Source: Pseudobacteriovorax antillogorgiicola
Lineage (GTDB): Bacteria; Bdellovibrionota_B; Oligoflexia; Oligoflexales; Oligoflexaceae
Reading direction: 5' to 3'
Assembly (NCBI RefSeq): GCF_900177345.1
Contig: NZ_FWZT01000026.1
Location: 42,795-106,794, forward strand
Length of the DNA stretch: 64,000 bases
Under the pieces are notes generated by a model. It made no database searches. It was not told the origin of the DNA and was given only the letters and a program-made list of their open reading frames with translations. The translations under genes and the position numbers were made by a program. Below are positions 27,485-35,273 of this stretch, one piece after another (positions within the stretch are counted from its first letter, which is position 1; each line of letters starts with the position of its first letter).

Positions 27485-28323
27485 GACTGTTCTCCCTTAA
27501 TCCAATCTTGAACACCCTGATGAAGCATACTTGTGAAAATTATTCCGTTATTATCGCTACACTGAACAAAGTCTGGTGTCATAACTCGTGATCCCAACCC
27601 GATAAGAACCTTCTGCCCATCACGGTCCATAAAGATCGGACGACCTTCATAGTCGGCGCAAAAATCATATTTGACACTCCCCGCTGTAAACTCTTCGCTG
27701 TCTCTGCCATGGTACAGCCTGAGGTTTAAGTAAAGACTATCACCTTGTGTTACTCCATCAGCAGCAAAACTGAGCATGTAGATCGATAGTTCCGGATCTA
27801 GAATTACTTGAGGTGGTACACTCGTAAACAGGTCTTCAAAAGCCTCCTGATTGGTATTGATATCAGGTAGTGCAATAGTATCGCCAGTGAACTCCTTTGA
27901 CGTTTTAAGAAGGGCTAAGTCGAAGCCTTTTTCCACCAGATTATTTTTTATACCGAAGGTTTCAGTACTCTTTATATCTAACACCGGGTAGACGTCATCA
28001 GCACCCGCTAAAATGTTCAAACCAGCCAACTGATCTTCAGAGCTACAGTCATTGTTAGACAAGGACTCCAAGCAAGTTCTTGATGTTAGGAACGTCTCGG
28101 TATCAAGGAAAAATCCATAGCATTTCTGATTTCTTCCATTCTTTGTTAAAACGGTGGACACCAGGCCCTGTACGGTTCCTACTTGCTTTTGATTCGGCTT
28201 ATCCGGATTTTCCTTGGTGCTATCATCGCTAGTGACATTATTATTTTCATTGGTACCATCTGATGCCTGACAAGCAGCCAGAGAATACACTCCTAGAATA
28301 AACATAAGATTGCGAATACGCAT
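27481..28323 (-). CDS. Catalytically dead trypsin-like lipoprotein (pseudo-protease)
   Basis: A 280-residue lipoprotein (lipobox LAAC, Cys18) with the trypsin fold but without the catalytic machinery. TSRTC (80-84) replaces TAAHC, so the His becomes Thr83; the Asp is kept in FDLALLKT (Asp135); CADYEGRP (222-229) replaces CAGDSGGP, so the Ser becomes Glu226. Flanking sequence aligns well with the active paralogue just downstream (for example IGLGSRV against VGISSRL). It cannot be a serine protease; such homologues elsewhere act as cofactors, decoys or binding modules. Coupled by a four-base overlap to the active protease gene. Confidence 0.85.
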   Translation of the reverse strand: MRIRNLMFILGVYSLAACQASDGTNENNNVTSDDSTKENPDKPNQKQVGTVQGLVSTVLTKNGRNQKCYGFFLDTETFLTSRTCLESLSNNDCSSEDQLAGLNILAGADDVYPVLDIKSTETFGIKNNLVEKGFDLALLKTSKEFTGDTIALPDINTNQEAFEDLFTSVPPQVILDPELSIYMLSFAADGVTQGDSLYLNLRLYHGRDSEEFTAGSVKYDFCADYEGRPIFMDRDGQKVLIGLGSRVMTPDFVQCSDNNGIIFTSMLHQGVQDWIKGEQS

Positions 28324-28357
28324 GATATGAGACTTCCTTTCTCAAATTGACAAAGCA

Positions 28358-30151
28358 CTACAAACCAGGAAATTCAATTACAAAGTCTCGATAGGCGGCG
28401 ACGCAGGCAACCCATGCATCGACTTTGATTTCCCGTTCATCCCGGAAGACAGGCGCCCATTCGATGCTGCTATACAGCTCAAATGAGGCTCTATCTATCA
28501 ATCCCATATCTAATACTTTTTGCCGATAAAAGGTACAGATATCATCAGGAATTAACCAAGACTTGACCTGAGGCTCCAAATTGTCTCGCGCATTTTCAAT
28601 ATTTGCGATCTGATTACCAATGGCACGTATTCCTACCAATGAGGCCGGCAAGTCCTCCCTTTCAATGGCTACAAGAGGGTTGTCGTCTGCTTGGATCAAG
28701 CGTAGTTGGGGTGAACGACGAAGGCCAGACAAAGAGCTTAATTTGTTTTCGTTTATTGTGAGCTGACGTAGCTCCCCCATTGAAGAGAGTGGCGTTAAGT
28801 CATTAATTTCATTACGACTAAGATCGAGGGTAATGACTTGTTGCAAACCCGCCAGAGGCTCGACATTTGAGATGCCTTCGCCTGATAGGTTAAGGTCTAG
28901 CTGAGACTCTAAAAGCCTTTTCTGATCTAGACAATTTGCGGCTGGATAGATCCGATCCACAACGTCAAAAAAGTTGTGGATCTCTGACCGTCGGTAGCGA
29001 GCTTTACAAAATTCTAGAAAACCTTCGGTTAAACTTACATCTTCTGGGTTAAGATCTATAAAACTATCTAGATCGATCTTACACTCGCCCGCTAAGTTGC
29101 AGTTCTCAATTTGGCTTCCTAGGCTTGCTTGGTCTGCGTTGATGCGGCGAAGGTGTCCTTGTAGCAGGCCTCGCTCCTTCTCACTTTGACTTAGATCAAT
29201 TCTTTCTTCTATGATTGGAGCCAAGGTATCATAGCGAAGCCATTGCTGAGCAGCTCTCTCACGACGAGCAATGTGTTGAACCAATGAGTTAAGATCGATT
29301 GCACTTGGGTACTTTTCTAACTCATAACTTAAAACCGTTGCTCCCTCTGGGTCAGCGCGATTAAAGTTTGGATTAAAAAATTGCTGAGCAAATTGGTTCG
29401 GCTGAACAGCGTAGTCCACAAGATCCTGAACCAGTTGGAAGCAAGGCTCGATGTTCGGATAGATGCAATTCACTGCTTGATCTTGGTTGCCAAAGATCTC
29501 TAGTAAATTTCTTGAATTGCCACCTACCTGCCGAGCACCGATGGAAACCTGTATCCCGTCGTTATAGTTAGTTTGCAAATCCTTAAGATATCCTTTCAAA
29601 GACCGCAAGCCGACATCTTTGAGCAGGCTGAATCGCTCAACATATCGAGCGTCCTCACGAGTTTCAAACGTAAAGTCCACCCAGATTCGGAGTGTCCCTC
29701 CCCAAACAACTTTCTTTACATAGGCTTCACCACAGCTCTTGCCGTCTGTCTGAAACTCAGGATCACCTGAATATTGCTGGGACCCTCCTTCTACCCGAAC
29801 GAAATAGTTGAGGCTCCGACTACTTTGAAGATAGGGTTGTTTCGCATAGGATCGGTAGTCTGAGCCATTATTGATGTTCTTTATGTTATGAGTTCCATCT
29901 GGGTATAATACCTCGGAGTCCAGAACCGGCTTATCGAAATAGAATGTTGTCAAAAACTCCCGTCTACTTTCGATTTCACCTCTTACGCAGTCACTATTGA
30001 AGCGGATTTCGTCGGCCAGAAATCCAGAACCCAACTCCACAAGCTGACTTCGTGCTACCGCTAATTCTCGTGCCCAAAGGGATTGGCAAATGAGGACAAT
30101 ACTCCCCAAAAGCACAAGTAGCCGAGTCATTCTAGAATGAACAAATATCAC
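28358..30151 (-). CDS. MACPF-like/LRR secreted protein
   Basis: A 597-residue protein from GTG 30151, seven bases after GGAGGAG; ATG 30130, just after the upstream stop, is an alternative that keeps the signal peptide. Signal peptide to about SLWARE, then LVELGSGFLADEIRFNSDC (conserved among the three paralogues), CGEAYVKKVVWGG at 140-152 (degenerate MACPF signature with intact aromatic-x6-GG), and SIGARQVGGNSRNLLEI. Residues about 430-510 are LRRs (LQQVITLDLSRNEINDLTPL). The tail WAPVFRDE then VDAWVAC matches the other two. It has no lipobox, so it is probably released to the periplasm or outside. Pore formation is inferred from the motif only. Confidence 0.72.
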   Translation of the reverse strand: MIFVHSRMTRLLVLLGSIVLICQSLWARELAVARSQLVELGSGFLADEIRFNSDCVRGEIESRREFLTTFYFDKPVLDSEVLYPDGTHNIKNINNGSDYRSYAKQPYLQSSRSLNYFVRVEGGSQQYSGDPEFQTDGKSCGEAYVKKVVWGGTLRIWVDFTFETREDARYVERFSLLKDVGLRSLKGYLKDLQTNYNDGIQVSIGARQVGGNSRNLLEIFGNQDQAVNCIYPNIEPCFQLVQDLVDYAVQPNQFAQQFFNPNFNRADPEGATVLSYELEKYPSAIDLNSLVQHIARRERAAQQWLRYDTLAPIIEERIDLSQSEKERGLLQGHLRRINADQASLGSQIENCNLAGECKIDLDSFIDLNPEDVSLTEGFLEFCKARYRRSEIHNFFDVVDRIYPAANCLDQKRLLESQLDLNLSGEGISNVEPLAGLQQVITLDLSRNEINDLTPLSSMGELRQLTINENKLSSLSGLRRSPQLRLIQADDNPLVAIEREDLPASLVGIRAIGNQIANIENARDNLEPQVKSWLIPDDICTFYRQKVLDMGLIDRASFELYSSIEWAPVFRDEREIKVDAWVACVAAYRDFVIEFPGL

Positions 30152-31667
30152 CTTCTAACTCCTCCTCAACGGGACACACCTGCTGATCCGTAGTTAATAG
30201 ATTATTGGAAAAAGCAGCGAACTCTAAACCTCGATGACCTTGGAGTTCGTCGATAGCTCTAATCCTGTTATTACTCGCAATAATCACCCTCAATGTCTCG
30301 GGCGAAGATAGACCAGAAAGATTTTGGATCTGATTTGAACTCAAAAATACTTCTTCCAAATTCTGACACCCATCGAGAAAGGCAATTGAGTTCAGGCTGT
30401 TCAAGGTTAGGTTTACCCGCCGCAGATCTCTATTTTGACAAATGTTTGGTAAGCCCTCAATGCCTAGGTCCTGTAAATCCAAGTTTAATAAATTACGATG
30501 GTCTTCAAGTTTTCGCCAATCGAAACCAGTGTTCGCCGATCGTATCACAAGCTGTTTCAATCCCTTAGTTTCAAGTATCTGGTCCACCTGCGCTTGAGTG
30601 TGAATCCTTAGTTTTAGATGTTCAACAGTGGATTCTCCAAGTGCGCTCAAATCAGTTTCGGGTTCTGTTTCAAGGTCTAAGCGACTCAATAGCCCATTCC
30701 AGTGCCTTAAAGGCTCTAGCGAATAAATTGGGCTCCCCTCAAGATTGAGCCTACCTTGAGCCAGAAAGTCTTCGAACTCGGCACAAATATCCTTTCGAGA
30801 TTCTAAAGCCAACCCTAGGTAGAAGCTGAGTTCTTCCCTGGTCAAATCGCCATTTTCGCAGTATTCAGTAAAGGAATTATAGTTCTTTTCTACTTTAGGT
30901 TTTAAGCTAAAATCAGCAAAGGTATGAGCCCCTGGATTGACATAAGTCGACTCCTTATGGGTACAAAATTCAAATCCAAGATAATCAAAGTTGCTATACC
31001 AATGGACTCCATGGGTAAGCCCAAGAATCCGCCACTGATCGTCTTGAAGAATAAATAATGGCCCACCTGAATCACCGCTGCAAGGCGCTGATTGAAAATT
31101 GTTATCAATAACGACCACGCCCTGAAACATTCCCTTATCGTAAGCTCGCTTAACCCGAGCAGTGCCGTGCCTTAATACGCCCGCATCAGCTTGATCAAAC
31201 CGAGTTCTGCCATAACCCGCTACAATAACAGTCTCATCTACAGTTGAAACCAAGGGTCCTCTGAAAACTTTAACCGGCTCAATATTGTCAATTGAAGTTA
31301 CCATATCAACAATCGCAACATCATAATTGGGGAAGAAAGACTCTTCCACCCTACCATCACTGGTATCAGCCAGGGTGCGTATACTGGCTATAGACTTCGG
31401 CTGCTCAAAATCGCTATGGCGAACTGTAAAATCGCTTGGGACTCTATGACTGATAAAACAATGGGCTGCTGTTAGGACGCGCGCCTTCTCTACCAAAACC
31501 CCTGTGCATACGAATCGTTCACCTCTATAAATAGCAACTGTTGCCTTGGAAAGTTGCTCGGGTAGCTTCTCGCCTAGTTCAGGATTTACAACCTGAATTT
31601 GGCTGGTAGACTCTAAGCCACATGAAAAAAGCACTGCCGACACTATCAGTGTTAGTAAGTTTTTCAT
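30132..31667 (-). CDS. Trypsin-LRR fusion lipoprotein
   Basis: A 511-residue lipoprotein (lipobox LFSC, Cys16) that joins an S1 protease domain (about 30-270) to leucine-rich repeats (about 320-495). Triad: His69 in LTAAHC, Asp116 in YDVAIVDM, Ser200 in CSGDSGGP, all present. LRRs include LLNLDLQDLGIEGLPNI and LEEVFLSSNQIQNLSGLS. This gene therefore combines the two domain types found separately in its neighbours, which is evidence that they work together. It overlaps the start of the next MACPF-like/LRR gene by 20 bases if that gene begins at its GTG. Surface-exposed protease guided by LRR recognition is a reasonable inference. Confidence 0.9.
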   Translation of the reverse strand: MKNLLTLIVSAVLFSCGLESTSQIQVVNPELGEKLPEQLSKATVAIYRGERFVCTGVLVEKARVLTAAHCFISHRVPSDFTVRHSDFEQPKSIASIRTLADTSDGRVEESFFPNYDVAIVDMVTSIDNIEPVKVFRGPLVSTVDETVIVAGYGRTRFDQADAGVLRHGTARVKRAYDKGMFQGVVVIDNNFQSAPCSGDSGGPLFILQDDQWRILGLTHGVHWYSNFDYLGFEFCTHKESTYVNPGAHTFADFSLKPKVEKNYNSFTEYCENGDLTREELSFYLGLALESRKDICAEFEDFLAQGRLNLEGSPIYSLEPLRHWNGLLSRLDLETEPETDLSALGESTVEHLKLRIHTQAQVDQILETKGLKQLVIRSANTGFDWRKLEDHRNLLNLDLQDLGIEGLPNICQNRDLRRVNLTLNSLNSIAFLDGCQNLEEVFLSSNQIQNLSGLSSPETLRVIIASNNRIRAIDELQGHRGLEFAAFSNNLLTTDQQVCPVEEELEGDICSF

Positions 31668-31679
31668 AATTTATGCCTC

Positions 31680-32450
31680 TTAGAGGAAGATTCGATTGAT
31701 AAACGACTCATTCGCCAACGCATACTTGACAAGCTTTTCCACCTTCGGATCATCCGACTTCCCTAGAATATAATGTTTAAACTCATCTGGATGATAAGCT
31801 TTGAGCAGATAGATCAATTCAATTTTATTTCCAATGAGAGTCTTTTTCTGCGAATCGCTGTAGGATAAGTAACCATCAGGGAGAGTGGTAATCCCCTTTA
31901 CAATTGAATCAATCAGATGAGCTTCCTGAGGATTATTCGCTAGAGACAAAGCATTATGGATGAAGTTGATACGCTCAATATCACCCATGGTATCATTTGA
32001 ATCTTTACCATCCATATACAGCAAATGAGAAAATGTTTGATCGATAAGATCTTTATCTTTAAGAATCTCATGCCATCGTTTCTTATCAGAGGAAGTAAGC
32101 AAAGCCTTGCTAGAAAAGCGATAGTTTTCGCCTAAGTAAGGGAACTGCTTTAATACACCAGTAAGCGCTCCTGAAAGATCATTTTTATCACGAAAGTTCC
32201 TTGAGCTGAGGCTGCTTTGTGCCAACTGGTCTTCGGTGGATTCCACCTGAACAGAGGCTTCATTCCGCTTGAAGTTCCCCTTTTTGACTGTTCTAGAAGA
32301 ATCGTCAGCTAAGCTTTTCTCTACTTGAATGTGCACTTCGTTAGTCTCTCTTGGTGGTGTCTGAGACTCCGCTCTGGGATTTAGAGAGTAGGCAATCAAC
32401 CCGCAGCACACTATACCAGCAGGTATAAATAAGTAGATATATTTTTTCAT
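31680..32450 (-). CDS. Single-TM membrane protein, unknown function
   Basis: A 256-residue protein with one N-terminal TM helix (YIYLFIPAGIVCCGLIAYSL) and a 230-residue soluble domain that would lie in the periplasm. A charged, low-complexity stretch (about 27-90) leads to a helical domain (FPYLGENYRFSSKALL, INFIHNALSLANNPQEAHLI). It follows the sigma-factor gene by 13 bases with AAAGGAGG at the junction, so it is surely co-expressed. Anti-sigma factors normally have a cytoplasmic N-terminal domain before the TM helix, which is absent here, so that role is not supported. Confidence 0.75.
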   Translation of the reverse strand: MKKYIYLFIPAGIVCCGLIAYSLNPRAESQTPPRETNEVHIQVEKSLADDSSRTVKKGNFKRNEASVQVESTEDQLAQSSLSSRNFRDKNDLSGALTGVLKQFPYLGENYRFSSKALLTSSDKKRWHEILKDKDLIDQTFSHLLYMDGKDSNDTMGDIERINFIHNALSLANNPQEAHLIDSIVKGITTLPDGYLSYSDSQKKTLIGNKIELIYLLKAYHPDEFKHYILGKSDDPKVEKLVKYALANESFINRIFL

Positions 32451-32463
32451 AAGACAACCTCCT

Positions 32464-33054
32464 TTATGAGCAGCTTAGTGCTTCAGCACAATTTTCGTAG
32501 TGATCTTTAACAAACGCACGTGTTCGAAAAAGATAGGATGAAACCGTATTTGAGCATATCTTAGTCTCACACGAGATTTCCTTAATTGAGTATTCATGAA
32601 AATAGAAAAGAGTTGCAACCTGACCAGCTTTTTGATTCATACCAGCCTTAATATCATCGGATATTTGTTGTAAGAATACTCTTTGATAGATTTGTTTACC
32701 ATCACAAGATTGCTGATCAAGCAAACCATCTCCCAAGAAACAAAGTTGGCTATCAATAGTTCCATTCTTATAGCAAAGATTTCGCAAAATTGTTTTTATC
32801 CAAGGGAAAAGAGCGTGATTAGATTTAAGCTGGTGACGCTTTTCCCACGCTATACGAAATGTTTCTTGCACCATATCTGAAGCGTCTACCGAAGACACTC
32901 CAAGACTTTGCGCATAGTGAATAAGGCTCTTGTACCGAGTTTTGTATAGACTAGAAATTAGTTGGCAGCTTACTGAAGTCATCAAACACCCATCTTCAGT
33001 TAAACAGGAAATACTTATCTCTAAAGAGTTCCTATCAATGCATTCACAATCCAT
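32464..33054 (-). CDS. ECF-type RNA polymerase sigma factor
   Basis: A 196-residue sigma-70-family protein. Region 2: HYAQSLGVSSVDASDMVQET followed by FRIAWEKRHQL, then FPWIKTILRNLCYK. Region 4 helix-turn-helix: FYFHEYSIKEISCETKICSN then TVSSYLFRTRAFVKDH. Regions 1.1 and 3 are missing, as in the ECF class. ATG 33054 lacks a strong ribosome site; ATG 32982 (25 residues later, right before region 2) is an alternative. The protein is unusually Cys-rich, including an N-terminal CEC and CLTEDGC. First gene of the minus-strand cluster, so it probably drives the genes after it; its own promoter should lie in the 33.1-33.9 kb gap. Confidence 0.85.
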   Translation of the reverse strand: MDCECIDRNSLEISISCLTEDGCLMTSVSCQLISSLYKTRYKSLIHYAQSLGVSSVDASDMVQETFRIAWEKRHQLKSNHALFPWIKTILRNLCYKNGTIDSQLCFLGDGLLDQQSCDGKQIYQRVFLQQISDDIKAGMNQKAGQVATLFYFHEYSIKEISCETKICSNTVSSYLFRTRAFVKDHYENCAEALSCS

Positions 33055-33752
33055 CTGATTGATTGCTTTTCCATTTGATAAGGTAGAGTCTATATCCTTT
33101 CAAGATGAATCCACGAGCATCGTTCTGAGAAACAATAAAGTGTTCTTTAATCAGTTCGCCTAGTTCGCACTTCTTTAAGACCGTCCAAAATCATTTGGCA
33201 GTTTACGCACATTGAGAATCATGTAGACTTACAGTCTTCTTAAACCCAACTATCCATCTTCTCCTAAACACGATGCGTTCTTAAGATGACCTTCCCCACC
33301 GTTCAATATTGCATCGAAGTTTGGATTATTCTTCTGCTTGAATGTTAAGTACGCTCTTCAGCTTTTCTGTTTCTACTTTCTATAGCGAACTTAAAAACAA
33401 GTAAGCAATGATTTTGGATTTTATAAAACGGCATTAACAGCGGCTAGTTTTTCATATCCTTGCTAGTTAATGACTGCATTTTATTAGTTGCGAAATCTTA
33501 CCTTCTATGTAGCTCATGTTTCCGCACTCGGCTTGTGTATTTTTCGCTGACTCACTAATTAGTGTTCTACTCAGGAGTACAAAGGCGAGGATATAAGAGT
33601 TATTAGTCAATCAATGTTTCTAAATATATTTTCCATCTGTTCCCAAAGTGGATATTAGAACTGTTGAAATTGACACAGACTCAGTCCTGAGTCGCAGAAA
33701 CGGAAACTTTTTGTAAAAGCAGCTCTCAATCTTAGAATATCTTAGCGAGAAG
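33055..33752. other. Long AT-rich intergenic region upstream of the sigma-factor gene
   Basis: About 700 bases, visibly AT-rich, with stops in all frames and no convincing gene. It should contain the promoter of the minus-strand cluster, but I could not pick -10 and -35 boxes with confidence. The part beyond 33753 holds regulatory features listed separately. Confidence 0.6.
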
Positions 33753-33814
33753 GCTTAGCATCAAATGCCCAGCACAGTATTCTGGGCAGCTAAGCAACTA
33801 GAATCAGATGCCCA
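33753..33814. promoter_or_regulatory. Two-tier inverted repeat and direct repeat upstream of a sigma-54 promoter
   Basis: GCTTAGC (33753-33759) pairs with GCTAAGC (33789-33795), and inside it GCCCAG (33767-33772) pairs with CTGGGC (33782-33787). In addition ATCAAATGCCCA (33760-33771) recurs with one change as ATCAGATGCCCA (33803-33814), 43 bases apart. The dyad centre lies about 100 bases upstream of the predicted sigma-54 start site, the usual place for an enhancer-binding-protein site. Confidence 0.5.
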
Positions 33815-33850
33815 TTCATTTGGTTACTAACAAAAATTTCCATGGTTTTT

Positions 33851-33866
33851 TGGCAAATTTCTTGCT
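33851..33866 (+). promoter_or_regulatory. Sigma-54 promoter (-24/-12)
   Basis: TGGCAAATTTCTTGCT: GG at -24 and GC at -12 are separated by exactly ten bases, matching consensus TGGCAC-N5-TTGC at nearly all key positions. It ends 35 bases before the ATG of the DUF4360-like gene at 33902, leaving a short leader with AAAGGGTG as ribosome site. Confidence 0.72.
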
Positions 33867-33901
33867 GTGACTAACATAACCAACCAAGAAAGGGTGCCAA
33901 A

Positions 33902-34708
33902 ATGAAAAGACTAGCTTTAGGAACGTATTTGATCGTAGCCACCTCAGTCCAAGGTCAGAGCAATATCACAATCGATGATTTGAACTATGGTGGCACTGGC
34001 TGTCCACTCGGGACAGTAGGACTGAATCTCTCTGATGATAGAGAAGCCTTTACCCTAACCTTCTCTGAATTTATTGCGAGCACGGATGATCCTTCTGAAC
34101 GCAGAAAGATATGCGATGTCAACTTCAACATGAATATACCTAGAAATTGGGCTTTCGCTGTTTATGGTATTCAGTTTCGAGGCTACGCTTTTCTGGAAGA
34201 AAGAGTTCAGGGAGTTCAAGATGCCGCGTTCGTCTTTGATGGAAATAGAACTGGTCGCTTGGGAGCAATGAGGCTAGATGGACTCTACGAAGAGAACTAT
34301 GAACGATCCGTTCAAATTCCTCTGACTAACTTTAAATGGTTTGGCTGCAAACAAAGAAAGGTCAAATTGAGAATGCGAGCCGGAATCCAAATCAATGCAA
34401 ACGAAGATGCAGAAGGCTTTATGACAATCGATTCCATAGATGGCGATACGGCACAAACCTATGGCCTACTTTGGAAACGCTGCGATGAAACCGACAACAA
34501 GACAGTTGTATCTTGTAAAATCGCGCTTAGGGACTCAGAAGGCAAGCTCGTTAGAGAAAAGCTACTACAAGCTCAGGGAGCGAACCTGCAGGCTGCACGC
34601 AGAAGAATGCTGGCGAAGGAATCAAAGCTGTGTCAGAAAGCAAATTCTAAATACCCCAAATTAAGCTGTGGTGTAGAACGGCCCTCCTGCAAAAAAATAT
34701 ACCCCTAA
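33902..34708 (+). CDS. Secreted DUF4360-like protein
   Basis: A 268-residue exported protein with signal peptide MKRLALGTYLIVATSVQGQS. The mature domain matches the DUF4360 pattern: GGTGCPLGTVGLNLSDDREA, FTLTFSEF, RKICDVNFNMNIPRNWAFAV, QFRGYAFLEE and a late WKRC. DUF4360 proteins are small secreted Cys-paired proteins of unknown function, found in fungi and some bacteria. The C-terminal 60 residues are basic and Cys-containing (CKIALRDSEGK to CKKIYP), an addition I cannot place. The gene has a sigma-54 promoter with upstream repeats, so it is probably induced by a specific signal. Confidence 0.78.
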   Translation: MKRLALGTYLIVATSVQGQSNITIDDLNYGGTGCPLGTVGLNLSDDREAFTLTFSEFIASTDDPSERRKICDVNFNMNIPRNWAFAVYGIQFRGYAFLEERVQGVQDAAFVFDGNRTGRLGAMRLDGLYEENYERSVQIPLTNFKWFGCKQRKVKLRMRAGIQINANEDAEGFMTIDSIDGDTAQTYGLLWKRCDETDNKTVVSCKIALRDSEGKLVREKLLQAQGANLQAARRRMLAKESKLCQKANSKYPKLSCGVERPSCKKIYP

Positions 34709-34722
34709 AACCATGATTTGTG

Positions 34723-34742
34723 GTGGGCAGTTTCTGCCCCAT
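34723..34742 (+). terminator. Short hairpin after the DUF4360-like gene
   Basis: GGGCAG (34725-34730) pairs with CTGCCC (34734-34739) around TTT, 16 bases after the stop. The stem is GC-rich; CATCCTCC follows rather than a T-run, so termination strength is uncertain. Confidence 0.4.
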
Positions 34743-34798
34743 CCTCCTTAATTCAAACTTGTATACTAAGAGAGTGTGAATACGAGACGAGGTGAGTA

Positions 34799-35038
34799 AT
34801 GAACAAAGCAAAGCTGCTAGGCTTATGCCTAGGGATACTATGCACTTCATGCCAGAGCGGCGGTGGAGGGGCGGGCGGCAGCTCGGGTCGAAGCAACTCC
34901 AGCATTCATAGTGGCGGGGAGTCATCCCAGCCTATCAATCCCAAAGAAGACAAAGCATACAAAAGAGCCTTGCTGAAGTGCTACAAAACTGGCGGATCAA
35001 GAATCGTCAAGATTGAAGGAAAACTTCGCTGCTACTGA
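34799..35038 (+). CDS. Small Gly/Ser-rich lipoprotein
   Basis: A 79-residue product from ATG 34799 with AGGTGA upstream. It has a lipoprotein signal ending LCTSC, a Gly/Ser-rich linker (QSGGGGAGGSSG onward), and a short C-terminal domain (KRALLKCYKTGGSRIVKIEG, KLRCY) with a Cys pair that could form one disulfide. Too small to be an enzyme; probably a surface-displayed mini-domain. It follows the DUF4360-like gene after 90 bases and a hairpin. Confidence 0.65.
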   Translation: MNKAKLLGLCLGILCTSCQSGGGGAGGSSGRSNSSIHSGGESSQPINPKEDKAYKRALLKCYKTGGSRIVKIEGKLRCY

Positions 35039-35273
35039 CGGGAGAATATGTCATTATCTACAGGCTCTGCTTTAGGAGTCGCAGATTTTTTTCGTCGCCT
35101 CGATTTGTCCCATTCAAAATATCCCTCAAACCAATCATTTTAGCCTATCTGGCCATGAAAAATGGCTGCCACAGGTTTACAATTCTTGCCTATTCTGAAC
35201 ATTCGAGTATCATCAACCAGCATTTAACTAGAACTGGTTCAAGTATATTTCCAGTATAACAAGGAGTGACATT

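Noticed and set aside
31680..32450. Anti-sigma factor for the adjacent ECF sigma factor
   Set aside because: The TM helix is at the extreme N-terminus with no cytoplasmic domain to bind the sigma factor.
20473..33054. Calling the cluster a phage-defence system
   Set aside because: No nucleic-acid sensor, nuclease or intracellular signalling enzyme is present and nearly all products carry signal peptides, so an extracellular role is more likely.
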